Source: Hemicordylus capensis (lineage: Eukaryota; Chordata; Lepidosauria; Squamata; Cordylidae). From it: DNA of 64,000 nucleotides. The notes beneath the pieces are model-generated. The model was not told the DNA's origin, ran no database searches, and saw only the letters and a list, made by a program, of their open reading frames with translations. This document shows, one piece after another, positions 35,086 to 45,783 of this stretch. The stretch lies in contig NC_069657.1 in NCBI RefSeq assembly GCF_027244095.1, positions 146,874,857 through 146,938,856 of the forward strand, read 5' to 3'. The translations under genes were made by a program, and so were the position numbers. The first letter of the stretch is position 1. Every line of letters starts with the position of its first letter.

Positions 35086-35525
35086 CAAAATTATTTATGT
35101 ATTTAGCATGTTTTTAATGACAGCAGAAAAAGTTAAAACACTACAACAATTTACAATTATAAAATAATGTTTTAAAACAATGTTAAAATTATTAAAACAG
35201 TATGTAATTAAGAGCCTAGGTGAACAGATGAGTATTTAAAGTTTTTTTTTAATTGTCTCTTATTTCAGAGACAAATTAAGGAGGCTCTTATTAAAGCAGG
35301 GAGTGCATTCCAAAACTTCGGGGCAGCAGCAAAGAAGGCCTGTCCCTGAGTAGCCACCAGATGAGCCTATGGCAACTGCAGACGGACCTCTTCTGATTAT
35401 ATCAATGAGCAGTGGGGTTCATGACGAAGAAGACGTTCTCTTAAATAGCCAGGGCCCAAGCTGTTTAGGGCTTTATAGGTTATAACCAGCACCTTGTATT
35501 TTGCCTGAAAACCTAACGTCTAAAA
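35086..35525 (-). mobile_element. L2-type LINE 3' fragment inside the DIRS relic
   Basis: On the - strand FQAKYKVLVITYKALNSLGP, GYLRERLLRHEPHC and WNALPALIRASL are read, matching the C-terminal region of the L2 at 12321-12665. The AT-rich 3' tail lies toward 35086. Stops interrupt the frame. Confidence 0.8.
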
Positions 35526-36093
35526 AAATTAGACTTGAGGTTAAAATATGCCATTTATAATTTGGCGCTAAAACTTCGATGTCGAACTCATCAGCTGCTC
35601 TGGTATTGAAGACGATAGCATCTTCAACAACGACTCCATCTGAGAAATCCTCCAAGGATCCCAAAGCGAAGTTGACGCTGACCCCTACACCGAGTCCCTG
35701 GTCTACCCGCCCCTTCGACTTCAATGCCAGCACCCAAAGATAAGGTGACCGCTCTGAAACCCTCTTCCCTGACTTCAAACGAAGCCAAACTGGGAAAGGC
35801 TAAGTCTGATATGAAAAGGCTTGCTGCTTCTTCTCCTGTTGTTTTGATGTCTATTATACCTAAAAAAGCAAAGGCAGACTCTGTGTCGAAAGCACCCATG
35901 ATTTCACAACATCTGCACAATTGAAGACTCATAACTATTGACAAATGGGTGCTTTCCATAGTCCAATTGGGCTATGCTATACAATTTCAAACCCTCCCCT
36001 GTTTCATGGCTATAACACCCACCACCCCTACCCGTAGTCTCCAAGTGGAGGTGGTGTCACTTCTGGAAAGAAATGTGATAGAACCTGTCCCTG

Positions 36094-36475
36094 GGGTCAA
36101 TCCATGAAATTGATTGCCAGGAGGTCCAGGACCAACAAAAGGAAGTACTTTTTCATACAACGCATGATCCATTTGTGGAACTCTCTGCCACAGGATGTGG
36201 TGACAGCCAACAACCTGGATGGCTTTAAGAGGCGTTTGGATAACTTCATGGAGGAGAGGTCCATCAATGGCTACTAGTTGGAGGACTGTGGGCCACCTCC
36301 AGTCTCAAAGGCAGGATGGCTCTGAGAACCAGTTGCAGGGGAGTAATGGCAGGAGAGAGGGCACGCCCTCAACTCCTGCCTGTGGCTTCCAGCAGCATCT
36401 GGTGGGCCACTGTGAGAAACAGGATGCTGGACTAGATGGGCCTTGGGCCTGATCCAGCAGGGCTGTTCTTATGTT
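36094..36475 (+). mobile_element. CR1 LINE 3' end inside the DIRS relic
   Basis: Reads the amniote CR1 C terminus and 3' UTR: ATTTGTGGAACTCTCTGCCA, GATGGCTTTAAGAGGCG, ATCAATGGCTACTAGTTGGA, GCTGGACTAGATGGGCCTTG, ending CTGTTCTTATGTTC. 5'-truncated, sense. Confidence 0.92.
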
Positions 36476-37690
36476 CCCGCCAACTCTTTACGGGGGTGGG
36501 TTCTATCCCAGATATTTCTAAGTGCCAAACGATGGAGGAACCCATCCTATCCTTGAGTGTCTGGAGGGACACTCAACAAATTCATACAGGCCACCAAATT
36601 CTGCATGATCTCCATTGCATCCATAATTCAGCTCCTGACAAATGTTTTGTCGCCATCAATTTGAAGGATGCTTACTTTCATGTCCAGATCCATCCAAAAC
36701 ACAGAAAGTACCTTTGTTTTACGGTAGGCCCTCAAATCTACCAATACAAAGTCCTACCCTTTGGGCTCTCCACCGACCCAAGATTGTGTACCAAAGCAAT
36801 GGCTGTGGTGATAGCTCATCTCCATTTCCTTGGTCTGGGGGTATAGCCTGTACTTGGATGACTGACTTTTGACAGCCGAGTCCAAGGACAATCTGGAGCA
36901 AGATTTAAAGACCCTTCTGCTCATCCTCAAAGACTTAGGCATTTATGAGAACTACAAAAAGTCAAAGGTGACTCCTTCAAAGTCCATCCTGTTTATAGGA
37001 GCCTTGTTGGACACAACCAAACAGAAGGTTTTCCTTCCAGAGGAGCGATTGCTCAAACTACTGCATCATGTAAACGTAGCCCTTTCAGCCCCTATAAGGA
37101 CTGCGCACCAGATACAAATTCTATTGGGCCTCATGGCCTCTTGTTACCAGTACGGTTAACCATGTGAAACTACTCATGCGTCCTCTGCAACTTTGGTTTT
37201 TGAGGAATCTGAATCTCCTTTATGGCTCCCCAAGGCAGCTTATGCACATATCACAAGCCATTCTAAACTCTCGTGGTGGTCATTGCGGGAAAACCTGAAC
37301 ACCGGAATTCGCTTCCAACCATGTTTTTCCACAGGTGATTGTGACTTTGGATGCTTCCAGTGAGGGATGGGGCACCCATTGCCTAACTTACAAAGTGAAT
37401 GGGTCTTGGTCTGGCACTCAGAAGCAAGTCCACATAAATGTGCTAGAGCAGTTGGGGTGCTTCCTGGATTTGAAGGCCTTCAGGCTGATTTTACAGAACA
37501 AAATAGTCCAACTTGTGATGGACAACACAATGATCATCGTGTATGTGAACAACGAGGGGGGTAGTGTTTCATGTCCCCTATGCAGCCTGGCGTTGAGACT
37601 GAGAGAGTGGTGCATCCTCCATGGGATTCACCCCGTGCTATCCATATCAAAGGGGTTGACAACTCTGAGACATGCCAGACACCACATTTG

Positions 37691-38100
37691 CGAAGATACT
37701 GGCTTTGCGTTTTCTTGATGGAGCGGACAGTTGACTCAATGCTGTAATGGCATCCAATGGATGCCTTGCTGTTCCCACGAGCCAACATGTCCATCAGCTT
37801 CACCTTCTTGCTGAAGGGCAACACTTTGTGAGACCTTCTGCCACTCCACTCAGCACAGCTGAGCGTGACCATTTATGGACAGATCCACACACTGAAAACC
37901 GTGGATACGTGAGACTGGTGAACTGTGCAGGTCAGGTATATATTTCCCGACCACAGATATGCGGAACTGTGAATCCTGGAATTAAAATCTTAATAAGGTA
38001 TCCTGCCTAGTATGACGAGTAAATACTAGCTTTTCTGTGAGTTCATGTTAATGATTTTATTTTATTACTAATAAGGCAATCCAACTAAACTAGCTGCCAC
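37691..38100. other. Intergenic DNA between the DIRS relic and the hAT
   Basis: A - strand stretch near 37640-37720 reads VRSIKKTQSQYLRKCGVWHV, possibly a transposase trace, not assigned. The last 8 bp (38093-38100, GCTGCCAC) are the left target duplication of the following hAT element. Confidence 0.4.
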
Positions 38101-38959
38101 TAGGGCCGCCCTTAGAGCAGGTGACTGGGGCAATTGCCATCAGCCCTGCGCTCCCCCAGGCCCTGTGTGCACGCACTCTTTCCTATCTCTCCCAACCACT
38201 GCCACACACTCTATTTCCCATCCAGTGGGCAGCTGCCTGTGAGTGCTGAGTGTGGGGCTTGGGCTCTACGCTTCCCCAGGCCCCACACGTGTGCTCACTC
38301 TCGGTCCCCCACCACCTGTGGTCTTTCTCCTTGATCTGCTGCCATGGACTGGCCTGATGGTGGGTCCCTGAAGCACATGCGGAGTCTGTTCTTGTCACTT
38401 GCTAGCTCTCTTGCTGCTGCTATACAGCTAATAGGATGAGAAACTCTTATCTAAGCTGCACAGCAGCAGCGAGTGAGTAATGGGAGAATGTTTCCTAAGC
38501 TTCATGCAGCAGTGCAGGTCTTCACATCCTCCCCTCTCACCCAGATGGAGCTCCCTGGTTGGTGATGAGGCCAATTGGCAACAGGCTGCAGCAGCTTGGA
38601 AACATGCACACTGATGTCACGCCAGTATGCCATTTTTGAGTTGCATCTGGCCCTACTGCTCCTTGTTGCTGCCATCCATCCTTTCACTACCTACACGTCC
38701 ATTCCTCCATTTGTCTTGCTTTGCTTGCTCCCTGTGGTTGCTGCCTGCCTGTCCATAGTTGCTGCCTATTTGTGCTGCTTCAGAGGGAGGAAGGCCCAGG
38801 TGTAGACACACGTTTATCAGCCGCTTCTAAGGAGGGAGGGAGGAAGGGAGCAAGAGTGGTGGGTGGGGTGGGGGAGTTGTTTGTTTTTGCTTGCTTGCTT
38901 CTGCAGCCACTTTCTGTTCAGCCATTCTAGAAGTATCATGGGGTGCAAAAAGGAAAAGG

Positions 38960-40925
38960 AAAAAAAGATTTGTTCTACTCCTTTTCCATGAATGCCAGAA
39001 GCCTCCGAGCCAAGATGGGAGAGCTGGAGTGCCTGGTTGTTAATGAAGAAATAGTGTAGGCATAACATAACAGAAACATGGCGGAACAGTGAGAACTAGT
39101 GGGACACATTATCCCTCGATTAAACTCTACAGAAAGGACAAGGAGGAGTGCCTTGGAGGTGGAGTAGCACTGTATATTAAAGAAGGAATAGAATCTAACA
39201 AGTTAGAAAACCTAGGACGACTGGAGTCCTCCACAGAAACCCCATGGGTGACAATACAAGGCCTGAAAGTAAAGGTGCTGTTGGGGATGTGCTATCACCC
39301 TCTGGATCAAAACGCTGACCGTAACTGGGAGCTGCAGAAGGAAATCAGGGAGGCGTCAAGGAGAGACAGGGCAGTAATAATAGGTGACTTCAATTACCCA
39401 CACATAGATAGGGTAAATTCACAGTCAGGTAATGACAAAGAGGTCAAATTTTTAAATACACTGAATGACTGTGCCCTAGAACAGATGGTCATGAAACCAA
39501 CCAGAAAGAAGGTGACTCGGACTTAATCCTGAGTGGCATCCAGGACCTGGTACATGATGTCAGTGTCATGGACACTTTAGGGAACCGTGACCATAGTGTG
39601 GCGAGGGAATCACCAAGCAAGTCTAACACAGACACTTTGAAATTCGCTTTCCCCGCTTCCCTTTACAAACCGGGTCTCACTGAGCGTGAGACCTGGCTCA
39701 TAGAAGAACAAGCCCTGCTGGGGAGAACCAGCATGGCTTCTGCAAAGGTTAATCTTGCCTCAGAAACCTTTTGGGAGTTATTTGAGAGTGTATTGTGTGA
39801 TAAAGGTGGTCCGGTTGACATAGTATACCTGGACTTGCAAAAAGCTTTCGACAAAGTTCCTCATCAAAGACTCTTGAGAAAACCTAGCAATCTAGGATAA
39901 GGGAACAAGTACACGTGTGGATTGCTAACTGGTTGAAGGACAGGAAACAGAGGATAGGTATAATGGGAGAGTTTTTACCATGGAGGGAAGTAAGAAGTGG
40001 GGTCCTCCAGGGATCTGTACTGGGACCAGTGCTTTTTAATTTATTCATAAATGATCTAGAAGCAGGAGTAAGCAGCGAGGTGGCCAAATTTGCAGATGAT
40101 ACCAAACTTTTTTGGGTAGCGAAATCCAGAACAGATTGTGATGAGCTCCAATAGGATCTCTCCAAACTGGGTGAGTGGGCAACAAAATGGCAAATGCAGT
40201 TTAATGTTGGCAAGTGTAAAGTGATGCATATTGGGTCAAAAAACCAACTTCACGTATACGCTGATGGGATCTGAGCTGTCGATTACTGACTAGGAGAGGG
40301 ATCTTGGGGTCATGGTCGACAGATCATTGAAAGTGTTGACTCAATGTGCGGCAGCTGTGAAAAGGGCAAATTCCATGCTAAGGATCATTAGGAAGGGGAC
40401 TGAAAATAAAACTGCTAATATTATAATGCCCTTATACAAAACTATGGTGTGGCCATATTTGGAGTACTGAGTATAATTCTGGTCACCATACCTAAAGATG
40501 GACATTGTAGAACTGGAAATAGTGCAGAAGAGGGCAACCAAGATGATCAGCAAACTGAAGCACCTTCCTTATGAGGCAAGGCGACAACACCTGGGGCTTT
40601 TTAGTTTAGAAAGATGAGGATTGTGGGGAGACAGGATAGAGGTCTATAAAAATCATGCATGGTGTGGAGAAAGTTGATAGAGAGTAACTTCCCTCCCTCT
40701 CACATTACACTAGAATCAGGGGGTCATCCCATGAAATTGATTGCCACAAAATTTAGGACCAACAAAAAGAAGTACGTTTTCACACAACGCCTAATCAACT
40801 TGTAGAATTGTCTGCCACAAGATGTGGTGACAGCCAAGAACCTTGATGGCTTTAAGAGGGGTTTGGATAACTTCATGGAGCAGAAGTCTATCAATAGCTA
40901 TTGCTCTAGCTATATGCAGAAGAAT
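38960..40925 (+). mobile_element. CR1 LINE with internal deletions
   Basis: Encodes the endonuclease (GGGVALYIKEGIESNKLENL, VIIGDFNYPHIDRVNSQSG) at about 39090-39525. RT follows: VDIVYLDLQKAFDKVPHQRL near 39818-39878, then [20 protein letters not shown] near 40001-40060 and FADDTKLF near 40090. The C terminus GFKRGLDNFMEQ lies near 40850. The 3' UTR is missing. Frameshifts and a large deletion between endonuclease and RT (near 39545-39720) inactivate it. Confidence 0.93.
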
Positions 40926-41019
40926 GAGGTGGTAGACTTCTGAGCACAGGTTAGATAATGGATTGCAGCGCTTTAGATTGCAGTCACATTTCTTTAATGC
41001 TCCCCAATATAAAAGATTA

Positions 41020-41285
41020 TAGCCACCTAATGGTGCAGCAGGGAAAATACTTGACTAGTAAGCCAGAGGTTGCTGGTTCGAATCTCCACAGTTATGTTCC
41101 CCAGATTATGAGAAACACCTATATCGGGCAGCAGTGATATAGGAAGATGCTGAAAGGCATCATCTCATACTGCACGGGAGGAGGCAATGGTAAGCCCCTC
41201 CTGTATTCTACCAAAGACAACCACAGAGCTCTGTGGTCATCAGGAGTCGACATTGACTCGACAGCACACTTTACCTTTATGTAAA
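41020..41285 (+). mobile_element. tRNA-derived SINE with BovB-like tail
   Basis: A box CCTAATGGTGCAGCAGGG, B box GGTTGCTGGTTCGAATCTCC, then AACACCTATATCGGGCAGCA, GGCATCATCTCATACTGC, and the tail GGAGTCGACATTGACTCGAC then AGCACACTTTACCTTTA. The tail resembles BovB/RTE ends. It belongs to a family other than Sauria SINE. Confidence 0.85.
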
Positions 41286-41569
41286 AGATTAAGATAAACA
41301 TTTTAAGTTAAAAACAGCAGTAGCACAGCAGAGTGTGGGCTGAGCTAGAGCCTCCCCAACCCATTTGTCTTGCTTGTAGGGAGTTTTTCACAAAGCAAAA
41401 TGTTAAAAAATAACTCTACCTAAAGTCTGAAGGCTTACTATATTTGTTCTTATATGTTTGAGATGGCTCTTAGCAGTTTATATGCACTTTTGCAAATGGT
41501 CCTGTACAAGTCTCAAAGTAGTTTACACAGCAAAAGATATAAAAAATGTTTATGTTCCAAAGGAGCTTA

Positions 41570-42260
41570 TTTATTTTTTATTGTTAAATTTAAATTTGTA
41601 TACCGCCTTTCATTAAAACAATCCCAAGGTGGGTTACACAAAAATTAACAAGACTATAAAAATGACACAATTAAAATATTAAGCTAAAATAGGGGGAAAA
41701 AATCTGACTTAAAAGATTTAATACACAAGCATAAAAACTGTACAAAATACAAAGCAGCAGCAGCAGCAGAAACAATCATGTAAAAGCCTGGGTAAAAAGC
41801 CAAGATTTAACCCACTTTCTAAAAACTGTGATGAAGGAACTAATAGCCACTGGGAGAGCATTCCAGAGTCTGGGAGCAGCAACAGAGAAGGCCCTGTCCC
41901 GCGTGCATGACAACTGAGCCTCCCTCATTGTCGGCACTTGGAGCAGAGCCCCCTCAGATGACCTCGTCAAGTTGGCAGCAACCCTTGGGAGCAGGCGGTC
42001 CCTCAGGTATCTCAGGCCCAAACCGTTAAGGGCTTTAAAGGTCAAAACCAGCACCTTGAATTGGACCTGGAAACAAACTGGTAGTCAGCGAAGCTCTTTC
42101 AAAATGGGTGTGAGGGGATCCCAGCAGGCAGCTGCAGATAAAATCTTAGCTGCTGCATTTTGAACTAGCTGCAGTCTCCTGATATTCTTCAAGGGCAGCC
42201 CCATGTAGAGTGTGTTAAAGTAATCCAGCCATGACGTGACTAAGGCATGGCTTCCAATCT
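41570..42260 (-). mobile_element. L2-type LINE 3' half, antisense
   Basis: The - strand encodes VTSWLDYFNTLYMGLPLKNI, FQVQFKVLVLTFKALNGLGL, LRDRLLPRVAANLTRSSEGA, AFSVAAPRLWNALPVAI and KSWLFTQAF. This is the C-terminal end of the RT ORF, open over 41776-42054. The 3' tail toward 41570 includes GTATACCGCCTTTCATT. 5'-truncated. Confidence 0.9.
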
Positions 42261-42408
42261 TAAAACAAACTCATTCATTCACTCCCACGATTTACACAGT
42301 ATGTCATCAGTCAGTATTATTCCATAATCATATACATGTTAAAAAGGCCCCGCACATGCTGATACACCTCCAGCCCCGCACCTCGCTAGGCACAGCCCTG
42401 GCTGCCAC

Positions 42409-44690
42409 TATACTGGTGCTTGCTTCAACGTACCTGTTTCAGACTATATGTTCTTCTACCACCAATATCAAACACTCAAAGGTAGTGATAGTGGTGAAGC
42501 CCCCTTGTGTTTAATTTGTGATTTGGCTTGGCTAACTCAGCTGTTTTCCTAAGGAGTTAGGAAATAGCTTTGTTATTTGACCACTTATCTTTTTGTTGAT
42601 GGGAGTTTTAACAAATGCATTGCTTTTTTAAAATTCAAAATAATACAATGAAATCATAGCAAACTTATATGCATGTGTAATAGAAGTGTGAAACAATTTC
42701 AATATGTACTTATTAATAGAAGAAAATAACCTAGTACATAATGCATAGCATATGTAATAAATTTTGAAAAATTATATGTATATAAATATATGTATATTAA
42801 TTCCCATGCAACTAATACACCTACACATTGCAACATTCGCTTATCCATGTGTATGTTACCACCTATGTATCTATGCTTTGACTAGAGCTGGGAGAATTGG
42901 CTCTGCAAACCAACCTTGCAAGTAGGCATAACAAGGGATTTCAGTAAGTGTCAACACTGGAGTACTCCTAGAGGAGCAATAGAGTTGGAGACAAGGTTTT
43001 GAAAGAGAGAAATAAATTTCATATATAACAAGCACAATTGCAAATGGAAGTGGCAACTTTGGTGGTGCAAGGAATACAAACAGTCCATGCCGTATACAAA
43101 GAAGGATGGGGGAGGAAGGGGTGATTGCTATGCAATGCAGGCAAAAAGGGGATGTGGGGGAAGAGAGGGAGAAAGCATCCTTTGAAAGAAAGTTCAAATA
43201 ATTTTGCCCAGTTTGCTGTATGATGTGAAAGAATGCTCTTACCTGTGAGAAGGGGGGAGACTAGGATCCCTCAGTAGATTCTGCTGCCACAGGCAGTGGG
43301 GCAGCATTCAAGACTGTGGCTTTGAAACCACAAACATCCAGGACTCTGATGTTTCCAGGCAATCAAGCACACCAACAGGCACTATCCCTTTTCTGCTTTA
43401 CCTCCATCCCACCCATGTCTCTGTCCACAAAATTGATGTCCTAGTTGAACTTGCCAGTATGACATTATGAACTCTTTTCTAGAGAGTCATAGCGAGTTCA
43501 CTTCCTTTATAAATGTGCATGTGAAAGACAGGATTTTTTTTTTACCTCAGTATGCATCACTTTAGGCTAATGCTGAACTTTGCTATTTTGTTTATTCAGT
43601 GAATTGTACAAAACAGTTCTAACTTATTTGGCCCTCATGAAGCCATACTCAATGGCTGGCATCCTTTGGTGCAGTGACATACTGTAGAAATGCTTTCTGT
43701 GATTATCACTTGCTCAAGTGTCCCTTCTGATTCTGAAAGGAGTTTCTGCTGATTGCATACTGCTGTGCCAAATGTCTGGATGCCACCCACTGTGCTTATT
43801 TCAGTGGGGCAGCCAAATCCCATATATTAAAAAACAACAACACTATTCATCTAAAGCAGGGGAGGAGGACATTCTTTGAACAGAAGATTAACAGAGCAGC
43901 TAAAAGTATGCTAAGTTCCATTTCCCACTAGGCTAACTTGTATGCTGCCATTTTAATAAAGGAAACCTTTTTTTAAAAAAGGGATTAAACCCTAAATTTA
44001 CCTATTCTGTAACCCTTGTGGGGTTTGGAGGTGGTATAGTACTCTGTGTTTTGAGGAAAATCAACCTTGTGGAAATTTATTAGGCTTTATTGACCTTTTC
44101 CATATGCTGCCACCTGAAAAAGTAAACAATAAAGCCTCCTTAATACTTTAGACTTGTTTCAGTCTCTCACTGTGTTGATGAACGGTAGCTTTGTGTAGCC
44201 TGTGTAGGGAAGTGACAGAAGAACTCACGCAGACCAGAGCTTCAATATAAGAATACAATCTATTTCTAACATGTTTCTGAGGTTCTGTTTATCTCTGCCA
44301 GGCTGTGAGTCTTCTACTTGTTGTTACAGGGTTACACTTTACTTTGTTGCAAGGTACTCTTTTAGCTTTAATTGAAAGTCCAAACTAGGCACTTTCATAG
44401 AAACCCAGCCCTTCTTTTAGGTTGTTTGAGTCACAGAGCATCTCCGAAGCTGACTCAAACCCCCAACTAACTCCTCTGCTGATTATTTTTTTTACGCTCC
44501 AACCCCCACCAACAGATTCTTTTGACTGACAGCTCAGCACGGTTCTAAACACATTTGCATCAGAGTACAGAGCATTAGCCCCTCCCATGTCATTTCATCA
44601 CACCACCTATTAATTATAATTTAAAGTAAGCGATTCTCTGCAAAATGTCCCTTTTCTACTGCTCGGTATATTTGCCTTTGTGTAGGTGAA
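42409..44690. other. AT-rich intergenic DNA, nothing recognised
   Basis: About 2.3 kb between the hAT element and the AGBL2 promoter. Short chance frames only; no repeat boundary or RNA gene could be supported. Confidence 0.5.
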
Positions 44691-45528
44691 GAAACAAGCC
44701 TGGCGGAAGCCGCAGGGCAAGGATGCAGCAGTGTGAGCCAATGCAGACGTTACTCCACTCGGCGATTCCCGTCACGTGAATAAGGGCTCGCCGCTCGCGC
44801 ACGAGTCTTTTACTCACGCGAGCCACCTAACGTCAAAAGAGGGAAACAGAAGATCAAAGCGTGATCCGTCCGTGATTTGTTTTGTTTCCTACACACGGAA
44901 GTCACCGGTGCGATTGTCCATCCTTCGGACGATAATTTACGTGGGGGAAAGTGGGGTGCATCTTAAAAAACAAACAAACAAACAAAAACCGTGCGCACCA
45001 GCTCTGTGCTACAAATCGCAGTGAGAAACACACACACGGTGAACCTACCAATCACCGACTCAAACTGTGACGTACGCAGGCAGCCAGCACTGCTTCCCCC
45101 TCCCGCCGCCACTCCGCGTTGACTGACCAATGAAAAGTAAGCCCCACCCCGCAACCGGCCTAACTCCGGCGTGGCTGGTTGCTAGGATACCGTGTTCCCC
45201 TCCGACAAAAAGCGGGTGGGAGTTGGAGGGCGAGGTAGCCTCGGGGGTTGCTTATACTGCACAGATCAAGTCAGCTGGAGGAGCTTGGTCTTTCTTTTCT
45301 CCACTGCCAAGCGCTCCTTCAGGCTTGCCCCCTAACGAACAGTCAACTCAACTCCTGTTGACGGTTATGAAATAGAGGCGCGCTGATCTTTTCTGTGTTT
45401 GAGGGTGTCTTGTTGTGAGTGACACAAGCTGTCGCCATAGACGCCTTTTCAGATCTGTGGGTCAAAAACATCGCGATCAGAAGAAGGGGTTGCCGGGCTG
45501 TATAGGTAGAATGTTTTCTTTTGTCTTG
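44690..45528 (+). promoter_or_regulatory. AGBL2: AGBL2 promoter and probable non-coding exon 1
   Basis: CpG density rises at about 44700 and stays high to about 45480, upstream of the AGBL2 start-codon exon. CCAAT boxes lie at 45048-45052 and 45127-45131, and an RFX X-box-like site at 45177-45191. No TATA box is obvious. A consensus donor (CTTG|GTGAGC) at 45528/45529 could end a non-coding first exon that splices to 45730; that is inference. Confidence 0.6.
45177..45191 (-). promoter_or_regulatory. X-box-like RFX site
   Basis: GGTTGCTAGGATACC reads on the - strand as GTATCC-T-AGCAAC. The consensus is GTNRCC(N0-3)RGYAAC, so one position differs and one half-site is perfect. RFX/FOXJ1 control of ciliary genes is well established and AGBL2 is ciliary, so the site is plausible. 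Confidence 0.55.
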
Positions 45529-45729
45529 GTGAGCAGGGTTGTCCGCAAAGTATGGATCCCACTTTTAAATTCCTTCCTGAATTCTCTTCTAACTCTTCTT
45601 TTCAAACATACCTTATGGGTGGTCCTCGGAGGAGGGGGCTGACAGAGAATCTGAGTTTGGTCTTCTTGCCAAGCAAAAGGCAAGGCTAGTTCATATTGTT
45701 GTGTGCTTCTTTTATCCGGTTATTTTTAG

Positions 45730-45783
45730 GAGCCAGCAACAGAAAGAGCCATGTGTCCAGCAGATCCAGTCTCTGAGGGTCAG
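45730..45783 (+). CDS. AGBL2: AGBL2 start-codon exon (residues 1-11)
   Basis: After a TTATTTTTAG acceptor, the ATG at 45751 encodes MCPADPVSEGQ and the exon ends at a GTCAGT donor in phase 0. The next exon opens LPEEPYERFM, aligning with human residues following MFPALETHLKQ. The length of the variable leader matches, which supports this start. Confidence 0.8.

Larger units (their letters stand above)
34661..37690 (+). mobile_element. DIRS-type retrotransposon relic, heavily broken, with LINE insertions
   Basis: Fossil related to the element at 21175-27516. Recognisable parts: a GC-rich leader (about 34661-34915), a gag-like start (about 34918-35085), gag remains (about 35526-35925), reverse transcriptase (about 35928-37160, interrupted) and RNase H with VMDNTMIIVYVNNEGG (about 37330-37690). 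Two LINE fragments have inserted: an antisense L2 (about 35086-35525) and a sense CR1 (about 36094-36475). It has many breaks and no recognisable recombinase or right end. Older than the other two DIRS copies. Confidence 0.8.
38101..42400. mobile_element. hAT element carrying CR1, SINE and L2 insertions
   Basis: An exact 8-bp duplication GCTGCCAC lies at 38093-38100 and 42401-42408. Left end TAGGGCCGCCCTTAGAGCAGG-like and right end, inverted, CAGGGCTGTGCCTAGCGAGG are imperfect inverted repeats. Within 4.3 kb sit a CR1 (38960-40925), a tRNA-derived SINE (41020-41285) and an antisense L2 (41570-42260). Net hAT sequence is about 1.3 kb. No transposase motif was recognised, so the core was probably non-autonomous. 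Confidence 0.75.
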
